Source: Erinaceus europaeus
Lineage: Eukaryota > Chordata > Mammalia > Eulipotyphla > Erinaceidae
NCBI RefSeq assembly: GCF_950295315.1
Contig: NC_080177.1
Span: 77,779,096-77,843,095, forward strand
Direction of reading: 5' to 3'
DNA: 64,000 nt
Part shown: positions 27,765 through 40,084 of the stretch, piece by piece
Layout: every line of letters begins with the position of its first letter
Numbering within the stretch: the stretch's first letter is position 1
The notes under the pieces: generated by a model
Seen by the model: only the letters and a program-made list of their open reading frames with translations
Database searches by the model: none
What the model was told of the DNA's origin: nothing
Translations under genes and position numbers: made by a program

Positions 27765-30700
27765 CTGCAGCTTCACCACTCATGAAGCCTCCCCCAGGGC
27801 TTTGAACCTTGGGCCCTTGTGTACTGTAATATGGCACTCAACACACCACCACCTGGTCCCAGAACCTGAAGGTTTTAAAAAGTATTTTGTGTAACCATTA
27901 CACCCAACAAGGTGAGAAACAGGAAAAAGTCATACTCAAAAGGAAAGTCTTTCTGAATTTCTTATATTTATATATGATTTTCCCCATACGGGTTCACTAG
28001 TGTGTTAAGGGACTGTGCTCTTCTTAGGAAAACCTAAGAAAGAGAAAACTCTTTGTATGAATACAGACAACTACTTATTATTATTTTTTAGTGCCACCAG
28101 GGTTATCACTGGGACCTGGTGCCAGCACTATAAACCCACCATTCCTGGTAGTCATTCTTTACTTTTTTTTAGTTGGATAGGATAGAAAGAAATCGAGAGA
28201 GGAGGGGGAGATAGAGAAAGATAGACATCTGCAGACCTACTTCACCACTTGTGAAGCTTCCCCCCCGTAGGTGGGGAGTGGGGGCTCAAACCTGGGTCCT
28301 TGCACAAGTCAGTATGTGCACTTAACCAGGCGTGCCACCACCCAGCCCCAGGAACTGTTTTTAAATGTGAACTATCTTTAAATTGATTATAATAGATTCC
28401 TTCACTGAATATAGATTCTACCGTGATAAAATTAGAATCAAAAAGCTTGTGTTCTTTAGGCGCTGGCTTATGAGGTAGGGGAGGCATCAGGGTACAGTAC
28501 TTCTTGTCTCCCCCTCAGTCATAGTTTCAGTATTCACACCGGTGACCTCAGAACTAGCTGTCCTCGCCTCCCTGCAGTAAATGGGCATTTTGGATTGTGA
28601 AACGAGCATCCTGTGTTTCTTCTGAGAAAGCTGCATACCTTCCTAAGTTCTGCAATCTTTGTGCTTCCCTTTTTCTAGGACCTCATAGTTGACCAGACAA
28701 TAGAAAAGGTGTCTTTCTGTGCCCCAGACAGGAACTTTGATAGAGCCTTCTCCTACATATGTCGTGACGGCACCACTCGGCGCTGGATCTGCCATTGCTT
28801 CATGGCCGTGAAGGACACGGTGAGTCCCCAGCACGACGAGCCCCGGCTGAACTGCTTCTAGGTTCACTCGGCCAGGCAGTTTCCTCTGGGGGCCGGGCGG
28901 TGGTGCACCCAGTTAAGTGCACGTAGTGTCAAGTGTGAGGACCAGCACAAGGATCCTTGGTTCAAGCCCCCGGCTCCCCACCTGCAGGGGGTCACTTCAC
29001 AAGCGGTGGAGGTCTTCTGGTGTCTCTTTTTCTCTCTTCCTATCTTCCCCTCTTCTCTTAATTTCTCATCCTATTCAACAAAAGGTGAAAAATATGGCCC
29101 CCAAGAGCGGTGGCGCAGCGGGTTAAGCGCACGTGGTGCAAAGCGCAAGGACCGGCGTGGGGATCCCGGTTAGAGCCCCCCGCTCCCCACCTTCAGGGGA
29201 GTCGCTTCACAGGCGGTGAAGCAGGTCTGCAGGTGTCTATCTTTCTCTCCCCTCTCTGTCTTCCCCTCCTCTCTCCATTTCTCTCTGTCCTATCCAACAA
29301 CGAACAACATCAACAATGGTAATAATAATAACCACAACGAGGCTACAACAACAGGGGCAACAAGGGGGGGGGGAATGGCCTCCAGGAGCGGTGGATTCAT
29401 GGTGCAGGCACCGAGCCCAGCAATAACCCTGGAGGAAAAAAAATAAAAATAAAAATAAAAATAAATTAAAAGGGGGAGTCGGGCGGTAGCGCAGTGGGTT
29501 AAGCACAGGTGGCACAAAGCGCAAGGACCGGTGTAAGGATCCAGGTTCCAGCCCCCAGCTCCCCACCTGCAGGGGAGTCGCTTCATAGGCGGTGAAGCAG
29601 GTCTGCAGGTGTCTATCTTTCTCTCCCCCCTCTGTCTTCCCCTCCTCTCTCCATTTCTCTCTGTCCTATCCAATAACAACCACATCAATAACAACAACAA
29701 TAATAACTACAACAACAATAAAAAAAGACAACAAGGGCAACAAAAGGGAAAATAAATAAAATTTAAAAATAATTAATTTTAAAAAAGAACATTGGGAGTT
29801 TTTTAATGTATAGCATCGAGTGTATGATTCCTAAATTATTGAGTCCAAACAGTATAACTTTATGAAGACTACCAATCAGCAAACTCTTAGCAGGGTTTAG
29901 CCTGAAAGAGAATTGGACCTCTTCTAGTAGAGCTCAGTTTAGATGTAAAGGCGATTGGAGATGCTTTTGGCACCTTCTCCATCTGTTCTTGCTTCACTGT
30001 GTAGCTTTTTGTCATTTAAGAAGTTAGTGGCAATTTATGAGGATTTATAAAAGAGTAAGTCTGTCCATCTCTAAGCTGCCATGTGTAATCTTATCAAATA
30101 TTGATACATAAAATGCAGTGAAATCACTTACTCAAAGCCAGGTGTGTCAATAGGATCAGATACATGCATGGTATGATCTTGAAAAGATCACTAAGGGTTC
30201 CCTGTTCTCAGATACCTCACTGTTAGTGATGCCAATAGCTATTATATCAACTCTGACTTTTATTTCCCAATTAGAGAAGGGTTTAAAATACAAAGAGCCC
30301 AGAAAGGAACAGTACAGGAGAACAGAAGGTGAAGCTTTCTGGGTATGGTGTATTGCAAAGGACTATGGGGAAAGCGAGAAAGGAGTGGGGTGGAGGGACA
30401 TTGGGGTCCTGGCGTCTGATGGGGAGGAGACCCAAGGCTGGGGGAGCAAGTGTCTCCTAGACTCCTGTCAAGGGAAGACGAGAGGTTGTGTCTGTGTGTC
30501 AGACAGTCCAGTGCCAGCCATTAAGCCTCCTCAAAACAAAACACAGAATCCAAGGCCGGGTGGAATGTAGGCCTGTCTGCTGCCCCGAGAGGTGGCTGGC
30601 ATGTAGCGCTTCCCCGGCATCTCTGCTCCACACAGCTGCTTGGGCACTGCTGAGGCAGACATTGTGTTGGAACCCAGGCCAGTGCATGGACTCCGAGTGT

Positions 30701-33700
30701 GCAGCCCAGATTAAAGCCTGCCCTTCCCCCTTTCTCTCTCCCCCCTCCCCCTATCTCTTCCTCTTTCTTCCAAAAACAAGGGCCCAGTGGCACAGTAGGG
30801 GAGTGTACACATTACCATGCAGAATGACCCAGATTCAGACCCCAGGTTCCTACTTGCATAGGGGAAACTTCATAAGCAGCAAAGCAGTGCTCTCTCTCTC
30901 TCTCTCTCCACCCCCCAACTCCTTTCCCAATCTCTACCAAAAAAGGAAAGAAAACTAAATGACCACCAGAAGTAGTAGATTAATTGTACAGGAACCAGAG
31001 CCCCAGTGATAACCCTGATAGCAGTTTTTTAAAAATGGCTTATTTGTATTCTAAGCCAGTGTGTAATTATTGGCACCATAACTGATTGTAAAAGTATTTT
31101 AAACTGGGGTCTGGGAGGTGGTGCAGTGGATAAAACACTGGACTTTCAAGCATGAGGTCCTAAGTTTGATCCCTGGCAGCAGCATATGTACCAGAGAGAT
31201 GTCTGGTTCTTTCTCTCTCTCTCTCTCTCTCTCCTGTCTTTTTCATTAGTGAGTAAAATCTTAAAAAAAAAAATGTTTTAAACCTCTGTTATGTTCCAGG
31301 GTGAAAGACTAAGCCATGCAGTAGGCTGTGCTTTTGCAGCCTGTTTGGAACGCAAGCAGAAGCGAGAGAAAGAATGTGGAGTGACAGCTACTTTTGATGC
31401 CAGTCGAACCACTTTTACAAGAGAAGGGTCGTTCCGCGTCACCACAGCCACCGAGCAAGCAGAAAGAGAGGAGATCATGAAGCAAATGCAAGATGCCAAG
31501 AAAGGTACCGTCTTGTAGCAGACAGTGTGTGTTTGTTGAAGGTAACTTTCCCCACAGGTAGTAATTTGGAGCTCTCGGGGCCAAACTCCCACAGGGCGGA
31601 CCCCTGGCCGTATATGAAGCCCTTAAACTGGAGATCTGAACGTTTGGTTCATAAGTATATACTTTCCCCATTACATTAAGCTGTCGAGGAAGCTAGGAGT
31701 CCAGTTGAAGAAGCTTCAAAGATACTAACATGAAAATTGGAAGGTCTGTACCCCAGGTGCGGCAATTTCTGTGATAGGTTCTTGTAGGCTTGAGGACCTG
31801 GGGTTGAGAGCGGCGTGCAAAGGAAGCTGTATTGCGGTGTCTGGAGCACCCAGCAGAAAAGCAAATAAATAGATCTTGAAAAACTAGCACCTAACTTGAT
31901 TGCCCCATAGCCTTGTTGATTTTCACTTGTGATTTTGCCTAATGTGAGTTTTTTCAGGTACACTGGACAACATAGCAGAAACGTCTGCACAAGCAGTGAA
32001 GTTACTCAGTATATAGTCTGTTGTGTTGGGCTGGTCTTAGATGTGCTTCCGAACTGAGCAGTAGGACTTGGGCAATGCTTTGCATGCCTAGGATGAAGTC
32101 CAACAAGGAACATTTTAGAATTCAGCGGTTCAGTTAAAATAGATATGACTGATATTTTGCTGATGGTTTACTGTATCCTTTTGCATATCTTTGTAATGCT
32201 CCTTTTTTTTTGTTTCAGAGCACTGCAGCACTGCTTAGCTCCGGCTTATGGTGTGGGGGATTGAACCTTGGCACTTTGCATAACCATTATCCTATCTCCC
32301 CCACCCCCAATGCCTCTCTTTCTTTTGAAAATAAGTTAATAGTATATTTTAATACTGTTCTCACCACTGAAGATCTGTGTCCTCAGCCCCAGCCCCTTAC
32401 GGTGGGCCTGAAAACCCACTCTCCTGCCCCAGTCTTTGACTTTGACGGGACACTCCCCCAGTGCCTCTTCAAAGACGGGTTCGTGATTTTAGGAGGCATC
32501 TTTAGCAGTCTAGAGCTGACTTAAACATCTCTAATTAAGCTAAAAACAACATATACATACTTTATTTGAAATGTATTGATGATCACGTTTTTGTCTTTGA
32601 CTGTATTTGTTTTATTTATTGAATAGAGACAGAAGTCAAGAGAGGTGGGGGAAATAAGATGGGAGGTGAGGACTGGGGCTTGAACCCGGGCCTCTGCACA
32701 TCTACTGTCAACCACGACTCTGCCCATCTTAACAGCATTTATGCCATGTTACCAAGAATTAAAAGTACCTTAGGAAGTCAGGATGGCCGAGTGGTCTCAG
32801 GTGCTGCACTCAGAATTAAAAGCACCTTGCTGCTTCTACTTTAAAAGTATTTGGTCTTTAATACGTTAAAAGTATTGCTATTTGGTCTGCTTCAGTGGCT
32901 TTCAGACTGAAATATCCTTTAACTAACACCAGATATCACAGAACAGCTGCCAAACTAGTCGAGTTTCAGCATCTACATGGGACTGTGAGGACAGTGGTGT
33001 TCAACCCCCTGCACCACCATAAGCCAGAGCTGAGCAGTGCTCTGGGAGAGAGAGACTCCTACATCACTGTTTCACTACTTGTAAAGCTTCCCCCCGCAAG
33101 TGGGGACCAGTGGCTTGAACCTGAGTCCTTGCGCACTGTAACATGTACGCTCAGCCAGGCATGCCCCACCACCTGAACCCTCCTTAAACTCGGGTTTATT
33201 TGACCGACGATGCCACGCTTAAATAAGCAGACTAAAGGAACTCAGACTAGGAAGGCCTGGGTACTTGAGCAAGCTTTTTTTTTCCAAGTCTTAAGTTACG
33301 AATCGCTGCATGAGACTCAGAGATTGAGCATTCGTGTCCTCGTAGATGCACTGTGTAGCATGGACTAGGTTATTCAACCGTCTACTTGTCTGAGAAAGAA
33401 GCGCTCTGGGAACTGCTTCTAATCAGTGTTAGGGAAGAGATGGGTCAGGGGACTTGAGGGGACTTTTGAGTCCCTCAGCTGTTCCAGTTCAAATAATTTT
33501 AAGAGAAATGATTGCTAAGGTCATCTTTATTGGTTTTCTTGAGGTGAAACAGATAAGACAGCCGTTGGTTCATCAGTGACCCCTGGCAACACTGTGCCCT
33601 CCCCATCTTCCCCCACGTCGCCCACTCTGGATGCCGCGGCCTCTCTGGAGACGAACAACCCTCATGCCATCCCACGCCGACACGCACCCATAGAACAGCT

Positions 33701-36700
33701 TGCTCGCCAAGGCTCTTTCCGGGGATTTCCTGCTCTTAGCCAGAAGATGTCACCCTTCAAACGCCAACTCTCCTTACGCATCAATGAGTTGCCTTCCACA
33801 ATGCAAAGGAAGACTGATTTCCCCATAAAAAATGCAGGTAAGGGGGTAATGGGGGCCGGGAAATAGCTCACACTTCACCACATAGGAGGACCCGGGCCCG
33901 AGCCCCGACCCCCCCCCCACATGCAGGCACCATGCAGAGAGGAGGCTTCACAGGCGGCGGATCAGTACCCGGTGTCTCCCCTTCACTCCGTCTTCTCCTG
34001 TATTTTTTAATTATCTCTGCTTATTTACTGGGTAGATACAGTCAGAAATTGAGAGGGAAGGAGGTGATGAGGGAGAGTCAGACACCTGCAGCCCTGCTCC
34101 ACCACTTGTGAAGCTTTCCCCTGCAGGTGGGGACCGGGCTTGAACCTGGGTCCTTGAGCACTGTAACGTAGCTCAACCAGGTGCGCCACCACCCGACCCC
34201 ATGTCTTTCCTTTCTGTTCTCACCCTCAATCTTGAAGGGGGAGGGGGGAGGGGGAATAACACAGGTGGTGGAACTGAGCAGGCACAGAGCCCTGGAGGAG
34301 GGTACAGGGTCCCATGCACGGAGCAGCAACGCCTCGGCCCGTGGAGCAAACCCTCCGTCTCTGAGCCCGGCTGACTGCTTCATCTTGTGCCATTTTTCTG
34401 CTGGGAGAAAACTCTGGTCCATGGAGGGAGACACGAATAAAAATAAAAAGAATTACCCCAACAAATAGTCATGATGGGGATTCTGCGGCTTGTCTACAGG
34501 GTTTGTGGTTTATCTGTGGACGTGCACGACCTCTTAGCCAGCCAGCTTCCAAACATCAAGGCTCTCAAGTCTCCCTTCCTATTCTCCTGCCTGGGACCCA
34601 GCTAGGAATGAATTTAAAAGGCGTTAGGCTCACATCTAACCAAACAGCGTTACTGTCAGAAATCCCGGAAGACACAGACAGAGAAGTGTTCGTCGTCCCT
34701 GTGCCTGGCCGGCTCCACAGGGAGGAAACTGCACACGGGCCTCCTGTAGACCTAAGACCTGCTGGCACGTTCACGACCTCAGAGCTGCCACACAGCTCTG
34801 TGCAGCTCTGTCCTTGTCCTGAGGTCTGGAGCGCGAGGCGGCAGGTGTGGTCAGTGCTTTTCTTAGGCCCTGCTCTCTCAGACAGTTCAAGCCATCGCTA
34901 CGGCAGAATAAGGAGAAACTGTCTCAATAGGGTGCTCCCCCTGGTGGTGGTGGAATGTAAAGTGTTTGAGCTAAATGACTGCTGAGGGTCTGCACAGCTG
35001 TCCTATAAAAACTAAAACTCTGGGGAGTCGGGCGGTAGCACAGCGGGTTAAGCGCAGGTGGCGCAAAGCGCAAGGACCGGCATAAGGATCCCGGTTCGAG
35101 CCCCCGGCTCCCCACCTGCAGGGGAGTCGCTTCACAGGCGGTGAAGCAGGTCTGCAGGTGTCTGTCTTTCTCTCCCCCTCTCTGTCTTCTCCTCCTCTCT
35201 CCATTTCTCTCTGTCCTATCCAACAACGATGACATTAGTAACAACAATAAAACAAGGGTAACAAAAGGAAATAAATAAATAAATAGATATTTAAAAAAAG
35301 GGAGTTGGGCGGTAGCGCAGTGGGTTAAGCGCACGTGGCAAAGCACAAGGACCCGCGTAAGAATCTCAGTTTGGGGAGTCGGGTGGTAGCTCAGCTGGCT
35401 AAACGCACATGGCGTAAAGCGCAAGGAATAGGCATAAGGATCCTGGTTCGAACCCTGGCTCCCCACCTGCAGGGGAGTCGCTTCACAAGCGGTGAAGCAG
35501 GTCTGCAGGTGTCTATCTTTCTCTCCTCCTCTCTGTCTTCCCCTCCTCTCTCCATTTCTCTCTGTCCTATCCAACAATGACAACAACAATAATAACTACA
35601 ACAATAAAACAACAAGGACAACAAAGGGAATAAATAAATAAAATAAATATTTAAAAAAAAAAACTAAAACTCTGGGAGTCGGGCGGTAGCACAGCGGGTT
35701 AAGCGCAGGTGGCGCTAAGCACAAGGACCAGTGTAAGGATCCCGGTTTGTGCCCCCGGCTCCCCACCTGCACGGGAATCGCTTCACAAGCGGTGAAACAG
35801 GACTGCAGGTGTCTATCTTTCTCTCCCCTTCTTTGTCTTCCCCTCCTCTCTCCATTTCTCTCTGTCCTATCCAACAACAACGAGATCGACAACAACTACA
35901 ACAATAAAACAACAAGGGCAACAAAAGGGAATAAATTTTAAAAAAAAGATAAAAAAAAAAACAACTAAAACTCTGGAGGCTTCAAGTGTCTCACTCTCAG
36001 ACTCTCTCTGGAACAGAAGAGCAATAAAAACTATTATTCTCGGGGCCAGGCGGTGGTGCGCCTTGTTAAGCACACACATTACTGTGCAGAAGGACCCAGG
36101 TTCAAGCCCCTGGTCCCCACCTGCAGAGGGAAAGCTGCACAAGTGAAGCAGGCTGCAGGTGTCTTACTGTCTCTTCTCTACCCTCCCCTCTCAATTCCCC
36201 TGTCTCTGATTAGCTTCCTCGGTGACACAGAAGCATCCTTCAGTCTGTATTAGGAACAAAGCCTCCGGGCCAGGCAGTGGCATACCTAGTTAAGCACTCA
36301 GTGCCAAAGAACCCAGGTTCGAGCCCCTGGTCCCCACCTGCAGGGGGAGAGCTTCATGATCTCTGGCTATCTCTGTCCAATAAGTAAAGATAATTTAAAA
36401 AAAATAACAAAGCCTCTAAAGTCCTGCACCTCAGTTTATACATATATATAATATATATATATATATATATACATGCATACATGCATACATACATACATAC
36501 ATACATGCATATATATATTAGCTCATATTCTTGGAGCTTTGGATAAAATGAGTGATGATGTCCTCATGACTTATTACTGAGAAGTGAACCAAGCTTACAT
36601 TCATGCCCCTGGCTTTAACCCATTTTTGGAGAAGCTGTTAAATGGCTTGAGAATTTAACTCAGACTCCAGTCTTGGTAACTATTAGGTTACAGAAGAGTT

Positions 36701-39700
36701 ACACAGATCTAGAAAGATCTAATGATCCTGGCCCGGAAAGAGAATACCAAGCTCTCAGCAGGATCACACAAGAAAGGAGACAGAGCCCTCTGGAGATTGG
36801 CAGTGAGGCAGCTAGGCCCTTTCTGTCTTCCCATCTGAAAGCCAGAGAAATTGTTTTTCTTCATGTTTTTTTAAAAACCTTTTTTTCTTTTATTTTTATT
36901 TTCTTTTTTTGCTGGATAGAGACAGCCAGAAATCAAAAGGGTGATAGGGAGAGAGGCAGAGAGAGACCTGCAACACTACTTTGCCACTCACAAAGCTCTC
37001 CCCCTGTAGGTGGGGACCGGGGGCTCGAACCCGGGTCCTTGCGCATTGTAATCCGTGTGCTCAACCAGGTGCGCCACCACCCGGCCCCTTTTTCATGTTT
37101 ATTTCCCCTCTCATCTCTCCTTTATCTCTGTCTCACTATCCCCCCTTTTTACTTGAGGGGTTAATGGTTTACAGTGCAGTTACTGGCACATGGGCACAAT
37201 TTGGTTATGCACCAGGACCCCACAGTTCATCTGTGCCCACCTGCCCCCCACCTTCCCCGGAGGCCTTTGCTTTGATGCAGTTTGAATTTGTTTTTGTCGC
37301 CTTGCCTGTCAGCTAGCTCATCGAGACGTCTCCTCGGCCTCAGGGATGCAGTGTGAAGTGTCACCTTGTGTCTCACGCAGCTTCATTTCGGCTGTTCATT
37401 CAGGAGCCGTCTTCTTCTATTATTTTTTTTTTGTATTTTCTACTTAGATTATTATTAAACACAATTTACTGAATCAGTCATAACAGATCTAACACAGTAA
37501 TGAGAAACTTTATTGAGAGAGCACTGATCATGCTTCATGGCCAGATCCCAGGCTTAATCCATTGGTTGGTTTGCTTGTTGTGCTTTGGGGAGTTCACCGT
37601 GATCCATTTTCTGTGTGTTTCGCAGTGCCAGAAGTAGAAGGGGAAGCAGAGAGCATCAGCTCCCTGTGCTCACAGATCACCAACGCCTTCAGCACCCCCT
37701 CTGAGGATCCCTTCTCATCTGCCCCGATGACCAAACCAGTAACGACGGTTGCTCCACAGTCTCCTGCCTTCCAAGGTTAGTGTCCTCCCAGCCTGCTCAG
37801 CTATTCTCTTTGAAGCCAGTACGCACTGGCGTGCTCACTGACTGTAAGCTGGCATCCTGAGCTTCCCGAAAGCTGGTCAGACCCACTGTATGTCTGTTGA
37901 TAATGTCTGACTCATTAATACCCCTCTTAATGTCTGTGTGTTTCGTGCCCCTTCCTAATTCTTGAGTCTGCATTTGGCACTTTGCCTGTACTTACCAGCT
38001 TTCACCCCATTCTGTCAGGGGTTTCTTCCCCTCTCTCTCTTCTGTCGCCATCATAGCTCCCCCCGCCCTCATCACTGGGGTCTCACTGCTGTGAGCTGAC
38101 TTATTTTCAGATAGAGGCGGGCACCACAGCACTGAAACTCCCTCCACTGCACAGGGGAGCAGGTGCACCTTCCGTGTGAGCTGTTTCTCCAGCTTCCAGG
38201 TAGGAGCTGCTGCAGGCCCAGCTGGCGGCTTCACTGGCCCCTTGACTGACAAGGCAGTGTCCAGGCTAGTGGCACAAGCAAGTGACCAGAGTTGCTTCTA
38301 GCATTATGCTTTCCTCAGTATGGCTGTGTTGTTATTAAAAGGCTTATGAGAGAGAATGATGGTGGGACGGGGGGGGGGGGGGGAGATGAACTGAGCACTG
38401 CTCAGCTCTCACAAAGCCAGTGCTGGGGATTGAACTTGGGTCTCAGGCGTACAAGGCAGGGCTCTCTCAGACTGAGCTTTTTCCCCAGCACATGCTGGAA
38501 CCATCTTCATGTCAGGTGACTTTTCACCTCGGTGTGATTTGATGGTCATCGTCTGGAGATGTGTTTAGTTTCATGATTTGAAGTGGCGTGGGGAGTGTTA
38601 GTGGCATCCAGATCAAGACCTAGGATGCTACTAAGTGTTCTTCAACGCACAAGACTCCTGCCCTTAACAGTAAGGAACTGTCCAGCCCACAGTATCAGCA
38701 GTGCAAGCCAAGGCTGAGAAGCCCGAGCACAAGAGGCTCACAAAGGGAAATGGGCTTCTTCTGACTCTCGGTTTCCCTCTTTTATAACAAGTGTCTGAAA
38801 TCTTTGCTTCCTGGCATTGAAGAGTTAGTAGAAATCATAGAGCTACAGAGCCGGTGGGTTTCTGCAAATCATTCAGCAAATGGTCTGTGTGGTTTAAATT
38901 TCAGATGTTGAAAGATTTGAGCTCCTGTCGTGGCTGTTTCTTTCTAGGAAGCTTTGCTTCTAGTGGAGGAATCTATTTATTTATTTAAAAAAGGAGACAT
39001 TGACAAAACCATAGGATAGGAGGGGTACAACTCTACACAATTCCCACCACCCAATCTCCATATCCCATCCCCTCCCCTGATAGCTTTCCCATTCTCTATC
39101 CCTCTGGGAGCATGGACCCAGGGTCATTGTGGGATGCAGAAGGTGGAAGGTCTGGCTTCTGTAATTGCTTCCCCGCTGAACATGGGCGTTGACAGGTCGA
39201 TCCATACTCCCAGCCTGCCTCTCTCTTTCCCTAGTAGGGTGGATCTCTGGGGAAGTGGAGCTCCAGGACACATTGGTGAGGTTGTCTGTCCAGGGAAGTC
39301 TGGTCGGCATCTTGTTGGCATCTGGAACCTGGTTGCTGAAAAGAGAGTTAACGTACAAAGCCAAACAAATTGTTGAACGATTATGGACCTAAAGGCTGGA
39401 ATAGTGCAGATGAAGTGTTGGGGGGTACTCACTGCAGACTATTGTGTACTTCTGCTTTCAGGTATATATTTTGCCCTGGTTTATGGACACGTGTGAACAT
39501 AGGCTCTATCTCAGAGGACCTGGTCTATATCTAGGTTTTGGGATTTTGTTAGGAAGTGAACCACCTGGAATGGAATTAGAGAATCCTATGAAAGGAAAGG
39601 TCTGACCCAAGTAATGAAGCTAAAGGGTTGTCATTCCACACGTGAAGTCTCTGGACACAGTCTGAAGTGAAGCGTGCTGGGGTGGCACTCGTTGCGTTGA

Positions 39701-40038
39701 TTAGGTTGTGATTGGTGGATGCAATAATTTGATGTGAATTGAGAGAGGCATGCAGGAAAGTGGGCCTCACCCTAGGGTCCCAGGACTGGGGGAAATATAG
39801 GCTCTATAGTGGAGATGTGAGGTTCCTGCTGTCTTAGGGTTCAAGAAGACAATGGATAGTTATTGTTATCATCACATTATTTGGTAATTGGGTTAACTTT
39901 GAAAAGTCCCTTTGTTAGGGTTTGGGGTATAGTACCCAGCATCTTGTATATAGCTGTGCCAGCGGTTGCTTCTGTTCTCTAGTGGAGGAATCTTATACTG
40001 TATACTTAACTGTACGCATTTCCTCCAGGCAGAGTCAG

Positions 40039-40084
<46 letters not shown>

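Larger units (their letters stand above)
26353..28678. other. NUMB intron
   Basis: 26353-27660 is unique AT-rich sequence with nothing recognised. Two SINEs on the - strand follow. Confidence 0.8.
28820..31299. other. NUMB intron
   Basis: It contains three SINEs in tandem at 28889-29768, unassigned sequence at 29770-30780, and two more SINEs up to the acceptor. Confidence 0.8.
31505..33543. other. NUMB intron
   Basis: It contains unique sequence, four SINE fragments and a tRNA-Leu 5'-half retropseudogene. Nothing was recognised at 31505-32210 or 33181-33543. Confidence 0.8.
33838..37625. other. NUMB intron
   Basis: SINE-dense, with a four-unit tandem cluster at 35024-35950. 34201-35009 and 36520-36870 are unassigned. 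Confidence 0.8.

Noticed and set aside
32777..32813. A working tRNA-Leu gene
   Set aside because: Only the 5' half is present; there is no variable arm, T arm or B box.
34924..35589. A 221-codon frame on the - strand, and many similar frames containing DRTERNGER and [17 protein letters not shown]
   Set aside because: These are antisense readings of family A SINEs that recur in every good copy. They come from repeat sequence, not from a gene.
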